DNA from: a virus | DNA: 64,000 bases | IMG/VR virus record: IMGVR_UViG_3300032223_000402 | Span: 1 to 64,000 of that record | Direction: 5' to 3' (one strand) | Shown: positions 6,358 through 14,548 of the stretch, piece after piece | Layout of the letters: every line of letters starts with the position of its first letter | How positions within the stretch are numbered: position 1 is the stretch's first letter | Program-made: the position numbers and the translations under genes | The notes under the pieces: generated by a model | What the model saw: only the letters and a program-made list of their open reading frames with translations | What the model was told of the DNA's origin: nothing | Database searches by the model: none

Positions 6358-6974
6358 GGTTCTTTCCCGAGAAATACATTGCCTGACACTGATATGCGAG
6401 TTTCATCGCTGCCAAAGAACGGATAAACACAATGTCTTAGCAGACTAGGGAACATCATAGTTTCACCTATGCTGTGTTTGTTAACACCCATAGTTGCACC
6501 TTGTGTTCTACCTAGTATATCTGTATAGGTAAACTCTAATTGACCTGAGAATCTGTCTTTTGTTTCGTCAACACAGTCAGGGATACGTAGCCAAATAGTG
6601 TAACTTAGCACACCTCCGTGCATATGGTTAGGAATAAACTCTCCAGCCTTTTGAAAATTGATCCACGGACGCTCACAATAGTATTGTGGAGGAATCTTAG
6701 GAGCATCAAACGTTGCAAGATACTGACAGGTTTCTCTATATCGTACTGTACAGGCTAGGATATATTCTTTTAGATCTTTTTCAGTATCTGTAGTAAATCG
6801 ATAATGCTTAGGAACACCAGGTGATGAAAGGCCAGACATAGTTTCTTCGGCAGAATCTACATCCTTTTCTATTTGTTCTACTTCTGCTAACATTTTAATC
6901 AACAAATCTTTAGGAACCCTTGCCCTGAGCAGGTTCATATTTGTCAATGCTACGTTAACACTTTCGATATTCAC
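6354..6974 (-). CDS. Putative 2OG-Fe(II) oxygenase-like protein
   Basis: This is a 206-residue protein with a helical N-terminal third, including an acidic coiled segment around residues 28-45, and a C-terminal beta-rich jelly-roll core. NHMHGG (116-121) supplies H117 and H119, RHCVYPF supplies H181, and DETRISVS supplies R193. This matches the pattern of phage 2OG-Fe(II) oxygenase-like proteins in which the usual HxD is HxH, so metal coordination may differ from the neighbouring enzyme. It is translationally coupled to gp46 upstream (4-nt overlap) and to the second oxygenase downstream. Paired oxygenases suggest sequential or alternative hydroxylations; the substrate is unknown. Confidence 0.65.
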   Translation of the reverse strand: MNIESVNVALTNMNLLRARVPKDLLIKMLAEVEQIEKDVDSAEETMSGLSSPGVPKHYRFTTDTEKDLKEYILACTVRYRETCQYLATFDAPKIPPQYYCERPWINFQKAGEFIPNHMHGGVLSYTIWLRIPDCVDETKDRFSGQLEFTYTDILGRTQGATMGVNKHSIGETMMFPSLLRHCVYPFFGSDETRISVSGNVFLGKEP

Positions 6975-8749
6975 GCTACAATCTCCACATCATTGCTGTA
7001 ACTTGTAAAGCCGTTTTCTTTGATAACCTTAAGCACGTGATTTACACGACTTGTTAGGTCATCTCTATGTGAAATTAAGAATACATTCTTATCGCGTTCA
7101 CGAGTCATCTTCTTAAGCACAGCAATACTAGACTCAACTCCGCTGGCGTCCATACCCGAATCAACTAATTCGTCAATGAATAACAGATTAATACTGTGGT
7201 ATAGGTTCTCCCATACATCGCGGAATGCCCACGACATACTGAGTATCAATCGGTTACGTTCACCACGTGACAGATTATCAAAGTCTAGGTCCTGCCCTAG
7301 CTGTGTAATAATAACACTTAGGTCGTTTTGAAACTCAACAATGTGCGGCAAGCCGATCTTGTCAAGATAATAAGTTAGACGTTGATTTAAGAACGCTAGG
7401 TTTTGATCAATAATACGTTTGCGTACAAAACTATCTTTGTTTGTTAGTAGTTTGTACAGGAATTCTTGATGCTCTTTAACACGTACCAAGGTATTAACAG
7501 CTTCCCAGTCAATTTCCTGTACGGCTGTGCTACGTAGTTCTTCGATTTGTTCCTGATAAGGATTTGTTTCGCCTTCTTTGAGCATTAAATCCTTTTCAAG
7601 ACTTTCGATTGTGTTCTTGTGATTCAGTGCTTGCTCTAATGTATCATAGAATACCTTAGGCATCACACCTAGCTCGCCAATTTCTTTAACAGCATCAGTT
7701 AGTTCTATCCACTGTGTATTAGTCGCCAAGGCCTGTAATGCAGCTTCTTGTAGAGATTTCTTTTTGCTTTCTAATACTTCCTCGTGTTTGCTATCGTGTA
7801 GATCCTGACCGCAGGCATAACACTTGTGATCTTCTAGATCTTTGATCTCTTTCTTTAGCTTTTCAACTTGCTTTTCTTCACGAGCCATATCTGCTTCTGC
7901 ACGAGCAATGGTTTTGTTTAGATCTGCAAGATCTTTTTGTTTGTTATTGTATTCTGTAAGTGCTCTATGATTGGCAATTTCAGCTTCTGCGTCAATGTGA
8001 CTCAAATGATCGATACTTTTTAAAATGTTCTCGACGTTTTTTTCTTTTGTATCATCCCACATTTTCTGTTTGCGCTCTAATGCTTCGATGCTTTGCTGAA
8101 TGCGTTCGTTGCTGATTTTGATAGTTTCAATACGAGTGTTTTCTGTTTGAATATTGTCTTTGCTTTGTCGTATTTGTTCTTTGAGTGCTTCTGCTTTTTC
8201 ACTTAGTAGTGTAATACCCAACAACTGTTCGATGATATTGCGCTGATCGGCAGCCTTCATCGATAAGAATGGTTCAGTATAGGTGTTTAATGCCACAAGA
8301 TGTTTGAACATCTCGTGACTCATACTAATCATTTCTTCAATGGCTTTTTGTGTTTCACGGCTGTCGCCTTGACTTTCATCAAGATCTGAAAGCTCTTGTT
8401 CTTGACCATTGATGCTAAACTTCAATACGTTGGGTTTACGCCCACGCTCGATGTGATATTCCTGCCCATCTTTTTCAAATGTAACAGTAACCAGCATTCC
8501 TTTGCTGTTAATTTTGTTGATAAGATTATCACGTTTGATATTAGTTAGGGCCTGCCCGTAGATTGCATAGCTAAGACCGTTGATGATAGTAGTCTTACCT
8601 GTGCCGTTACGAGCGCCACTGTCATCTCCTCCTAGATCTAGATTTTCACCTAAGACGAGAGTAAGCTGACCTTTATCAAAGTCGATGGCCTGGGTTTGAT
8701 TGCCCACGCTCATAAAATTACGTACAGTTAGGTTTTTTATCTTTATCAT
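6971..8749 (-). CDS. gp46: Recombination nuclease ATPase subunit gp46 (Rad50/SbcC-like)
   Basis: This is a 592-residue ABC-type ATPase, close to the length of T4 gp46. It shows a Walker A motif GARNGTGKTT (45-54), a central coiled coil (about 180-420) with a zinc-hook CYAC (309-312), an ABC signature LSRGERNRL (493-501), a Walker B LLFIDELVD (from 522) and a terminal H-loop LISHRDD. With gp47 it forms the Mre11/Rad50-type complex that resects ends for recombination-dependent replication and degrades host DNA. The gene overlaps gp47 by 4 nt upstream. All key motifs appear intact. Confidence 0.95.
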   Translation of the reverse strand: MIKIKNLTVRNFMSVGNQTQAIDFDKGQLTLVLGENLDLGGDDSGARNGTGKTTIINGLSYAIYGQALTNIKRDNLINKINSKGMLVTVTFEKDGQEYHIERGRKPNVLKFSINGQEQELSDLDESQGDSRETQKAIEEMISMSHEMFKHLVALNTYTEPFLSMKAADQRNIIEQLLGITLLSEKAEALKEQIRQSKDNIQTENTRIETIKISNERIQQSIEALERKQKMWDDTKEKNVENILKSIDHLSHIDAEAEIANHRALTEYNNKQKDLADLNKTIARAEADMAREEKQVEKLKKEIKDLEDHKCYACGQDLHDSKHEEVLESKKKSLQEAALQALATNTQWIELTDAVKEIGELGVMPKVFYDTLEQALNHKNTIESLEKDLMLKEGETNPYQEQIEELRSTAVQEIDWEAVNTLVRVKEHQEFLYKLLTNKDSFVRKRIIDQNLAFLNQRLTYYLDKIGLPHIVEFQNDLSVIITQLGQDLDFDNLSRGERNRLILSMSWAFRDVWENLYHSINLLFIDELVDSGMDASGVESSIAVLKKMTRERDKNVFLISHRDDLTSRVNHVLKVIKENGFTSYSNDVEIVA

Positions 8750-9756
8750 AGTTCTTTGTAAATCTCCAATAACATCCCTTTGTCGTAGCTGTCGCTTTCA
8801 ATAGCATTGATCTGATTCATTACGATAGTGTCAACACTTTCAAAATTAATGTCTAACGGCACAGCATTAGATTCTATTTCTACCTTTTCTGGAATTAACA
8901 TCAGTTCACGCAGATTATACTGCGGAATAAACTGTTCCTTAATAAAATTAGCTTCTTCAAACGTGATAGGCAAATCAATTGTCACACGGCAATGCATCTT
9001 TTCACGCAACAACTTTTCTGGACTGTCAATGATTTGACTTAGTTTATAGGTTCTAAATGTAGGTTGACCTGGCCAAGTGTGATATTCAGGCTTGCCTCCC
9101 CACTCTAAGATCATCATTCCTCGATCATCATCGCCCGCATCTGCATAGTTATGTGGAAACGCATTACCGATATAGGTAATGTTGCCTTTGCTTTGACGTT
9201 TATGGAAGTGACCGCTGAATACATATTCTTGATTTGTGAAATGATCACCTTGCAACTGTCCGTGATCTGGCATTTGCACCATTGCATTCATATAAAACAA
9301 TGGCAATTCAAAGTGACCAAATATGTAACGACTCTTTAGTTTAGGTACAGTTTTCCATTCTTCTCCAACTAACCAAGGCATAATAGTTACATCGCCTTCT
9401 GTTAGTGTTTCTTTGATTGGAACTACGTTTGGAAACAACCGCATAAACTCAACAGAGTTGATTTCACGTTTGTCTTTATAGAATAAGTCGTGATTGCCTA
9501 GAATGAAATATACTTTTTCAAATGATTGGCTCAGACGCTCTAAATTACTGACTGTGTAGTTCATTGTACTAACATCGGTGGTTGAACGATTATGGTGCCA
9601 GTCGCCTAGAAAGATACAGGTTTCTGCACCTTGGGCTTTTGCATTTTCACAGAACCAAGTTACAAACTCCTCGCAGTCTTGGTTGTGAGTTCTACTACCG
9701 GATTTTAGTCCGAAATGTATATCGGTAAAACACGCTGCTTTTTTAAATAATGACAT
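8746..9756 (-). CDS. gp47: Recombination nuclease subunit gp47 (Mre11/SbcD-like)
   Basis: This is a 336-residue metallophosphoesterase with the canonical motifs in order: DIHFG (12-16), GDWHH (51-55), GNHD (87-90), GHFE (147-150) and GHFHKR (182-187). It binds two metal ions and acts with gp46 as the end-processing nuclease of T4 recombination and host DNA breakdown. The start follows a strong AAAGGAGAT ribosome site. A sigma70-like promoter lies immediately upstream, overlapping the gp55 stop, so this gene probably heads the early/middle minus-strand operon that runs to 5147. Confidence 0.95.
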   Translation of the reverse strand: MSLFKKAACFTDIHFGLKSGSRTHNQDCEEFVTWFCENAKAQGAETCIFLGDWHHNRSTTDVSTMNYTVSNLERLSQSFEKVYFILGNHDLFYKDKREINSVEFMRLFPNVVPIKETLTEGDVTIMPWLVGEEWKTVPKLKSRYIFGHFELPLFYMNAMVQMPDHGQLQGDHFTNQEYVFSGHFHKRQSKGNITYIGNAFPHNYADAGDDDRGMMILEWGGKPEYHTWPGQPTFRTYKLSQIIDSPEKLLREKMHCRVTIDLPITFEEANFIKEQFIPQYNLRELMLIPEKVEIESNAVPLDINFESVDTIVMNQINAIESDSYDKGMLLEIYKEL

Positions 9757-9772
9757 TTTGATCTCCTTTAAT

Positions 9773-9802
9773 ATTGTACTACATTTACAACACTAAGGTC
9801 AA
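9773..9802 (-). promoter_or_regulatory. Sigma70-like promoter upstream of gp47
   Basis: On the minus strand, TTGACC (9797-9802) and TACAAT (9773-9778) are separated by 18 bp, one mismatch each from the bacterial -35 and -10 consensus. They lie just upstream of the gp47 ribosome site. The -35 overlaps the gp55 stop codon. It fits early or middle transcription by host polymerase, in contrast to the TAAATA-core late promoters. Confidence 0.5.
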
Positions 9803-10656
9803 TCGAAACTTTCTCCATCCCCGCCTGTAACCGGTAGTGAAGGACCAGCAACAGTTGGGCTCGAACCTGAATTTTGTCTAGTCCAACTTGGAGTCATACC
9901 ATTCATTTCAAGGATGTCGTCTCTAATATTTTGATTACGCTTTTCAATGTTAATGATCCGTACAAAGCTGTTAGTAACGGCAGCAGTATAATAAGCGAAA
10001 GGATTATCAGACTTGCTTTCATCGAACTGAAGCCCGATTTGAGTAAGCTGAAGAATGGCCTGTCCCCGCATTTCATCATTATAGGTATATCCTCTAACGT
10101 TACCTCTGGTAGCATATCGTTCGCATAATTTGATAAACATACGAGCTAAATTATCTGTCATCTGTCCGTGGTCTTTGCTGAAGTATCCATTTGATAATCC
10201 GCCTTTCCAATGACTTTTCCCAACGCAGATCAAGTTACCTTGATCGTCATATTTCCAATGTTGGAACGGAGGAAAATTAACTTTGTCGTGACTGTCAGCG
10301 GTATTTTTAAGAGTCTTTTTACGACCAGGAGCAAGAGGAATGTGTTCAAAAGTCATAACACGGAATACTACATCGTGTTTGGCAACTTTTTTATAATCTA
10401 TTTCAAAGTCCTTTGCTGGCAGCTTTTTACCGCCCGCTAGCACAGCAGTTTCGTGTGCTTGTTTTGACATCTTAGCAGCACGGTTTCTTTTGGCTTCTGC
10501 AACAGTACGTACATTCAGCTTATCTAGGCTAGTAATAATTAAATCGTAATCTGAATATTCTGGTGCTAAGAAACTACAATATGTATTTTTACTTCTGTGG
10601 ATCTCTTTAAGAAGATCTTTGTTGGTTAGGTACTTTATTTTTGGTATAATGGTCAT
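9799..10656 (-). CDS. gp55: Late-transcription sigma factor, T4 gp55-like, with N-terminal extension
   Basis: This is a 285-residue protein. Residues about 145-260 match the gp55 sigma-region-2-like core: a HWKGGLSNGYFSKDHG block, then KLCERYATRGNVRGYTYNDE and the helices around NPFAYYTAAVTNSFVRIIN. gp55 directs host RNA polymerase to TATAAATA late promoters, many of which are present in this window. T4 gp55 has 185 residues; here about 140 extra N-terminal residues (MTIIPKIKYLTNKDLLKEI onward) precede the core and resemble nothing I recognise. The Ser/Gly/Pro-rich C-terminus could carry the clamp-binding tail; I do not see a clear canonical clamp motif. The ribosome site is AGGAG. Confidence 0.85.
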   Translation of the reverse strand: MTIIPKIKYLTNKDLLKEIHRSKNTYCSFLAPEYSDYDLIITSLDKLNVRTVAEAKRNRAAKMSKQAHETAVLAGGKKLPAKDFEIDYKKVAKHDVVFRVMTFEHIPLAPGRKKTLKNTADSHDKVNFPPFQHWKYDDQGNLICVGKSHWKGGLSNGYFSKDHGQMTDNLARMFIKLCERYATRGNVRGYTYNDEMRGQAILQLTQIGLQFDESKSDNPFAYYTAAVTNSFVRIINIEKRNQNIRDDILEMNGMTPSWTRQNSGSSPTVAGPSLPVTGGDGESFD

Positions 10657-10704
10657 TGGTTATGGGTTCTCCTACTACTTATTATAATAGCACATTTTGT
10701 TTAG

Positions 10705-10712
10705 AATAAATA
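10705..10712 (+). promoter_or_regulatory. T4-type late promoter (AATAAATA) heading the baseplate operon
   Basis: AATAAATA lies 27 bp upstream of the start at 10740 and is the only promoter-like element before the long plus-strand baseplate operon. It sits in the 83-bp gap divergent from gp55. On the minus strand of the same gap there is a TATAAT-like -10 (about 10681-10686) that could serve gp55 with host sigma70. Confidence 0.65.
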
Positions 10713-10739
10713 GAGTATCGACAAGGAAAATCACTCAAA

Positions 10740-11873
10740 ATGGCCGGACTTTCATTAAATCCTTTATCACAGTTGGTTAATCAAGCCAGCTCGTCTATCC
10801 AAGCATCTATTGCCTCTGCGCAAAGTCAAGCACCTGCGATAGGAGACGCTCTAGGTAAACTTAACCTTGACAACGTTGTTAACCAAGCATCAGGCGGCCT
10901 AGGTAGCGGCCTAAACGGTCTAACTGGAAACATAACATCGGGACTTGGAAATCTAACCACCTTAGCCGGTACTTCGATCCCCGGTGCAAGCGCATTTGGT
11001 GGAATAGCCAGTACCGTACAGTCTAGCGTTGGCGGAGCAATTAATAGTTTACAGTCTGTGGCAGCAAACACCAGTAACATTACTTCAGATATTTCTGGTA
11101 GCATCGGAAAATTAACTGGCGGTAACTTAGCAGGTGGCTTAATGAGTATTGCTGGATCGATATCTTCAGCAGCAGGAATGCTAAACAATTTGCTTAGCCT
11201 TACTAGAGGAAAAAATCTACCCGCAGGCGGTGAACTAGCTCTTAAACAAAGCCCTGCAATTAAGTTGAATCCAAATAATCCCAATGATTGGCGAGTAAGA
11301 ATCAATGCCAATTGGCCGATCTTCCAAGGCAATGCGTGGTTTGCATTATTAGATAGATCCGGTGGCGTAGTTTGGCCCTACACACCTACAATCACAGTTT
11401 CAACAAAAGCAGAATACACAACAGTTCAGCCAACACATAGTAACTATAACTATATGTCATACAAAAACAGCACAGTTGATGACATTCAAATTTCAGGCGA
11501 ATTTAGCTGTGAAACTGAAACAGATGCGGCTTATTGGATTGCTGCAACAATGTTCTTTAAGACAGCTACAAAAATGTTTTTTGGTTCAGGAGACAACGCA
11601 GGTAACCCTCCCATTGTTTGTAACTTGTCTGGTTACGGTTCTCATATTTTTGACAATGTTCCGGTAGTTATTAAATCATTTTCTGTAGATCTTAAAGATG
11701 ATGTCAACTATATTAACTGCGGCATTAATGGTGCCAATACCTGGGTTCCAACTTCTAGCACAATCACAGTTACAGTAACTCCGGTTTACAATAGAAGACG
11801 TTTGCGCCAATTCAACTTAAATGACTACGCCAAAGGCCGCGTAGCCGGTTCACCGGGTGTAGGATACATCTAA
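10740..11873 (+). CDS. Baseplate/tail-tube junction protein, probably gp48- or gp54-like
   Basis: This is a 377-residue structural protein. Residues 1-165 are a Ser/Gly/Ala/Asn-rich low-complexity region. The C-terminal 200 residues are beta-rich and well folded (WRVRINANWPIFQGNAWFAL, then PTITVSTKAEYTTVQPTHSN, then RRRLRQFNLNDYAKG). In T4-like phages the gene before gp53 and the hub genes commonly encodes the tail-tube cap or initiator (gp48/gp54), whose C-terminal half shares the tube-protein fold. I base this call on position and on resemblance to proteins so labelled in marine T4-like phages; I cannot separate gp48 from gp54. It is the first gene of the operon behind a late promoter, one base before the next gene. 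Confidence 0.55.
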   Translation: MAGLSLNPLSQLVNQASSSIQASIASAQSQAPAIGDALGKLNLDNVVNQASGGLGSGLNGLTGNITSGLGNLTTLAGTSIPGASAFGGIASTVQSSVGGAINSLQSVAANTSNITSDISGSIGKLTGGNLAGGLMSIAGSISSAAGMLNNLLSLTRGKNLPAGGELALKQSPAIKLNPNNPNDWRVRINANWPIFQGNAWFALLDRSGGVVWPYTPTITVSTKAEYTTVQPTHSNYNYMSYKNSTVDDIQISGEFSCETETDAAYWIAATMFFKTATKMFFGSGDNAGNPPIVCNLSGYGSHIFDNVPVVIKSFSVDLKDDVNYINCGINGANTWVPTSSTITVTVTPVYNRRRLRQFNLNDYAKGRVAGSPGVGYI

Positions 11874-11874
11874 T

Positions 11875-12177
11875 ATGGCATCACGATACGCAAAATCTAG
11901 TCCTTGGTCTTCAACCCTAGAAAATAATTTTAATCTTGAGTTGTTAGAAATTAGACCAGTACCTGCAGAAGCAGATGATTTTCTGTACACTATTGAAAAC
12001 CATTACAAGCATCGTCCTGATTTGTTGTCTTATGATTTGTACGGAACACCGAAACTTTGGTGGGTATTCGTTCAACGCAATATGAGCGTTATTAGAGACC
12101 CAATTTATGATTTTGAACCAGGTGTTCAGATTTATATCCCTAAAAGATCTAACTTAGAAAAATTTCTAGGATTGTAA
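11875..12177 (+). CDS. gp53: Baseplate wedge subunit, T4 gp53-like
   Basis: This is a 100-residue protein with the gp53 pattern: a LysM-like segment in which YTIENHYKHRPDLLSYDLYG is followed by TPKLWWVFVQRN and DPIYDFEPGVQIYIP. gp53 clamps neighbouring baseplate wedges together in T4, where it is longer (196 residues); short versions are usual in marine relatives. It is packed between its neighbours with gaps of 1 nt on each side. Confidence 0.8.
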   Translation: MASRYAKSSPWSSTLENNFNLELLEIRPVPAEADDFLYTIENHYKHRPDLLSYDLYGTPKLWWVFVQRNMSVIRDPIYDFEPGVQIYIPKRSNLEKFLGL

Positions 12178-12178
12178 A

Positions 12179-14548
12179 ATGTCAATTAGAGATCTAGGAA
12201 TTATAAACAATCTAATAACCAAACCAGATGGGACTGGAGTACTCAATGGATTACTATCCACAGCATCGGTCACGGGCGTTGTTGAAAGAGTTACGGGTTT
12301 AAATCCTGCAAGAGCAATAGATACAATCACCAACGGAGTTAGCTCGGTATTTACAGCACCTAATAAAACAGCGACTTCTGGTGGTAAAAATCTAACAGGT
12401 ATTATTTTTAATCCTTTAGAGCAGTTTGCATCTTATACTCCGTTATGGACGATGGCCTGCCTTACTCCGCAACAATTCAATAATCCAGTGTCATACCGCA
12501 ATAGTCCTGCTGCTCTACAACACGTGGTATTTGCCTCAGCAGGCCGATATGACAGTCAGCGTGTGCAGACATTGTATGGTACTCCTGAATATTATGTTAA
12601 TAATTTTACGATGCAATCTGTGGTTGCTTCGTCTGAAAAAGTTGGCAATAGTAATGCCGTTAAATTTAATTTTGAAATCTATGAACCTTATAGTATGGGA
12701 ATACTATTACAGAGTTTAGAAGTTGCCGCTAAGAAAGCAGGATATGTAAACTACCTGCAAAATGCACCATATGTTCTTAGATTAGACATTCAAGGATATG
12801 ACGAAGATGGAAAAATATATACCACAGTTAAACCTAAATTCTGGACACTAAAACTAACCAGTTGTAAATTTTCTGTAACTGAGTCAGGCAGTACCTATAA
12901 GGTAGAAGCTATTCCTTATAATCATCACGGATTCAGTGATGCAATTAACGTTGCCTATAACGATGTTGCCATTGCAGCTTCAACAACTAAAACAGGACAA
13001 TTTGACGCCGGCACGGTTGGAGATTTATTGGTCACAGGAGAAAAGAGTCTAATTAGGTTTCTCAACGATAACGAAGAAAAATTAAAAAAAGAAAAATTAA
13101 TAACCTATCCTGACATCTATGAAATTCAATTTCCAACAGAGTCAAATGAATTTTATACAAACAATCCTCCATTGACAACGCCTCCTAAAGCCACTGTAGA
13201 TCCTAACGCCGCTCCGCCGAAAGAAGCAGTTGCCGGAGCTTCCCTTGGAATAGAAACAGCAAACTTTGGTAGAAATGCTATCTCAACAAGCGACCTTGGA
13301 TTTACTCAAAGTCAAGGTGGTAATTTCCGATTTAAGAAAAATGACGAGAGAGATCCCAAAACTGGAAAAGTTAAACGTGACAATATGACCATTGATCCTA
13401 AGACACGTAACTTCCAGTTTGCACAAGGACAGAGTCTTACAGCAATTATAAATCAGGTTATTGTAAGTTCTGATTATGCGATTGCGGCCTTAGATCCAAA
13501 CAATAAACAGAATGGTTTTATCAAATGGTTTAAATTAGATGTACAAGTACAGCTTCAGGCAGATAAATTTGATCCGCTAACCGGTGACTATGCGATGAAG
13601 ATAATTTATCGTGTAGTTCCTTTCTTAGTACACGAAAGTATTTTTGAACCGCCTACCTCAGCCTCTGCAGGTTACAACGAATTAGAAAAGAAAATTAAAA
13701 AAGCCTATAATTATATCTACACTGGTAAGAACGTTGATATATTAAAATTTGATATTGAAATTAACAATTTGTTTTACTCAGGTGTAAATCCCAGCAACGA
13801 ATCTAAAACAGGAACAGCTGGTGATCCTAATCAACAAGGTGTACAAAATAATCCGCAGACAAAAGTCTCTGCCGGTAAAGGCGATCAATCTAAAGAAGCA
13901 TTAACTGCTAATCTTGGAAGATCAAGACCTCGTCGAGATCCTGAATTATTAAAAAGCACAGTTGGTGGTAGTACAGCCGGAAGTACAGAAAGACAGGTTG
14001 CAAAAAACTTTCAAGAATCTATTCTTAAAGGCACAAGTGCTGATATGTTTACGTTATCTCTCGAAATATTAGGAGATACGTACTGGATGATAGATAGCGG
14101 AATGTCTAACTATTTTTCTAAACCAGTAAGTCCAGGTGCACTGATTACCGAAGACGGTACAATGAATTATGAAGGTACTGATGTTTACATTTACATCAGT
14201 TTTAAGACACCAGTTGACCTAAACGAAAATACTGGCCTATATGATTTTCCAGCAGATGCATCTATTGAAAGTCCGTTCAGCGGAATCTATCGCGTGGTAA
14301 TGTGTGATAATATGTTCAATGACGGCCTTTTCAAACAAAAATTAAAATGTGTGAGAATGCCAGCACAGCCACAAGATTTCAACGGCAAGGCACTAACACA
14401 AGAAAAACAAAACTCTGTAAACAGAGTGTTGGAAGGTAAGGTACCAGATGCTAAATCTCCAGAGGACGCTCCGCAAGACACTGGTCCTACTACAAAAGCA
14501 GAAGCAGTAGCATCTAATAATAATAACAATGGATGGGGTGAAGGTTAA
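12179..14548 (+). CDS. Large virion structural protein, probable baseplate hub component (gp27 position)
   Basis: This is a 789-residue protein without enzyme motifs. It has a helical N-terminus, a beta-rich block (residues about 110-290, including VEAIPYNHHGFSDAINVAYN), a charged linker (about 300-400), a second beta block (about 405-540, KWFKLDVQVQLQADKF) and a disordered Lys/Gln/Asn-rich C-terminus ending in an Asn run. It lies between gp53 and gp5, where a gp27-type hub trimer would be expected to partner the needle. I infer a hub role from order and from similarity to unnamed structural proteins in related marine phages; direct gp27 homology is not evident by eye. Its stop overlaps the gp5 start (TAATG). 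Confidence 0.55.
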   Translation: MSIRDLGIINNLITKPDGTGVLNGLLSTASVTGVVERVTGLNPARAIDTITNGVSSVFTAPNKTATSGGKNLTGIIFNPLEQFASYTPLWTMACLTPQQFNNPVSYRNSPAALQHVVFASAGRYDSQRVQTLYGTPEYYVNNFTMQSVVASSEKVGNSNAVKFNFEIYEPYSMGILLQSLEVAAKKAGYVNYLQNAPYVLRLDIQGYDEDGKIYTTVKPKFWTLKLTSCKFSVTESGSTYKVEAIPYNHHGFSDAINVAYNDVAIAASTTKTGQFDAGTVGDLLVTGEKSLIRFLNDNEEKLKKEKLITYPDIYEIQFPTESNEFYTNNPPLTTPPKATVDPNAAPPKEAVAGASLGIETANFGRNAISTSDLGFTQSQGGNFRFKKNDERDPKTGKVKRDNMTIDPKTRNFQFAQGQSLTAIINQVIVSSDYAIAALDPNNKQNGFIKWFKLDVQVQLQADKFDPLTGDYAMKIIYRVVPFLVHESIFEPPTSASAGYNELEKKIKKAYNYIYTGKNVDILKFDIEINNLFYSGVNPSNESKTGTAGDPNQQGVQNNPQTKVSAGKGDQSKEALTANLGRSRPRRDPELLKSTVGGSTAGSTERQVAKNFQESILKGTSADMFTLSLEILGDTYWMIDSGMSNYFSKPVSPGALITEDGTMNYEGTDVYIYISFKTPVDLNENTGLYDFPADASIESPFSGIYRVVMCDNMFNDGLFKQKLKCVRMPAQPQDFNGKALTQEKQNSVNRVLEGKVPDAKSPEDAPQDTGPTTKAEAVASNNNNNGWGEG

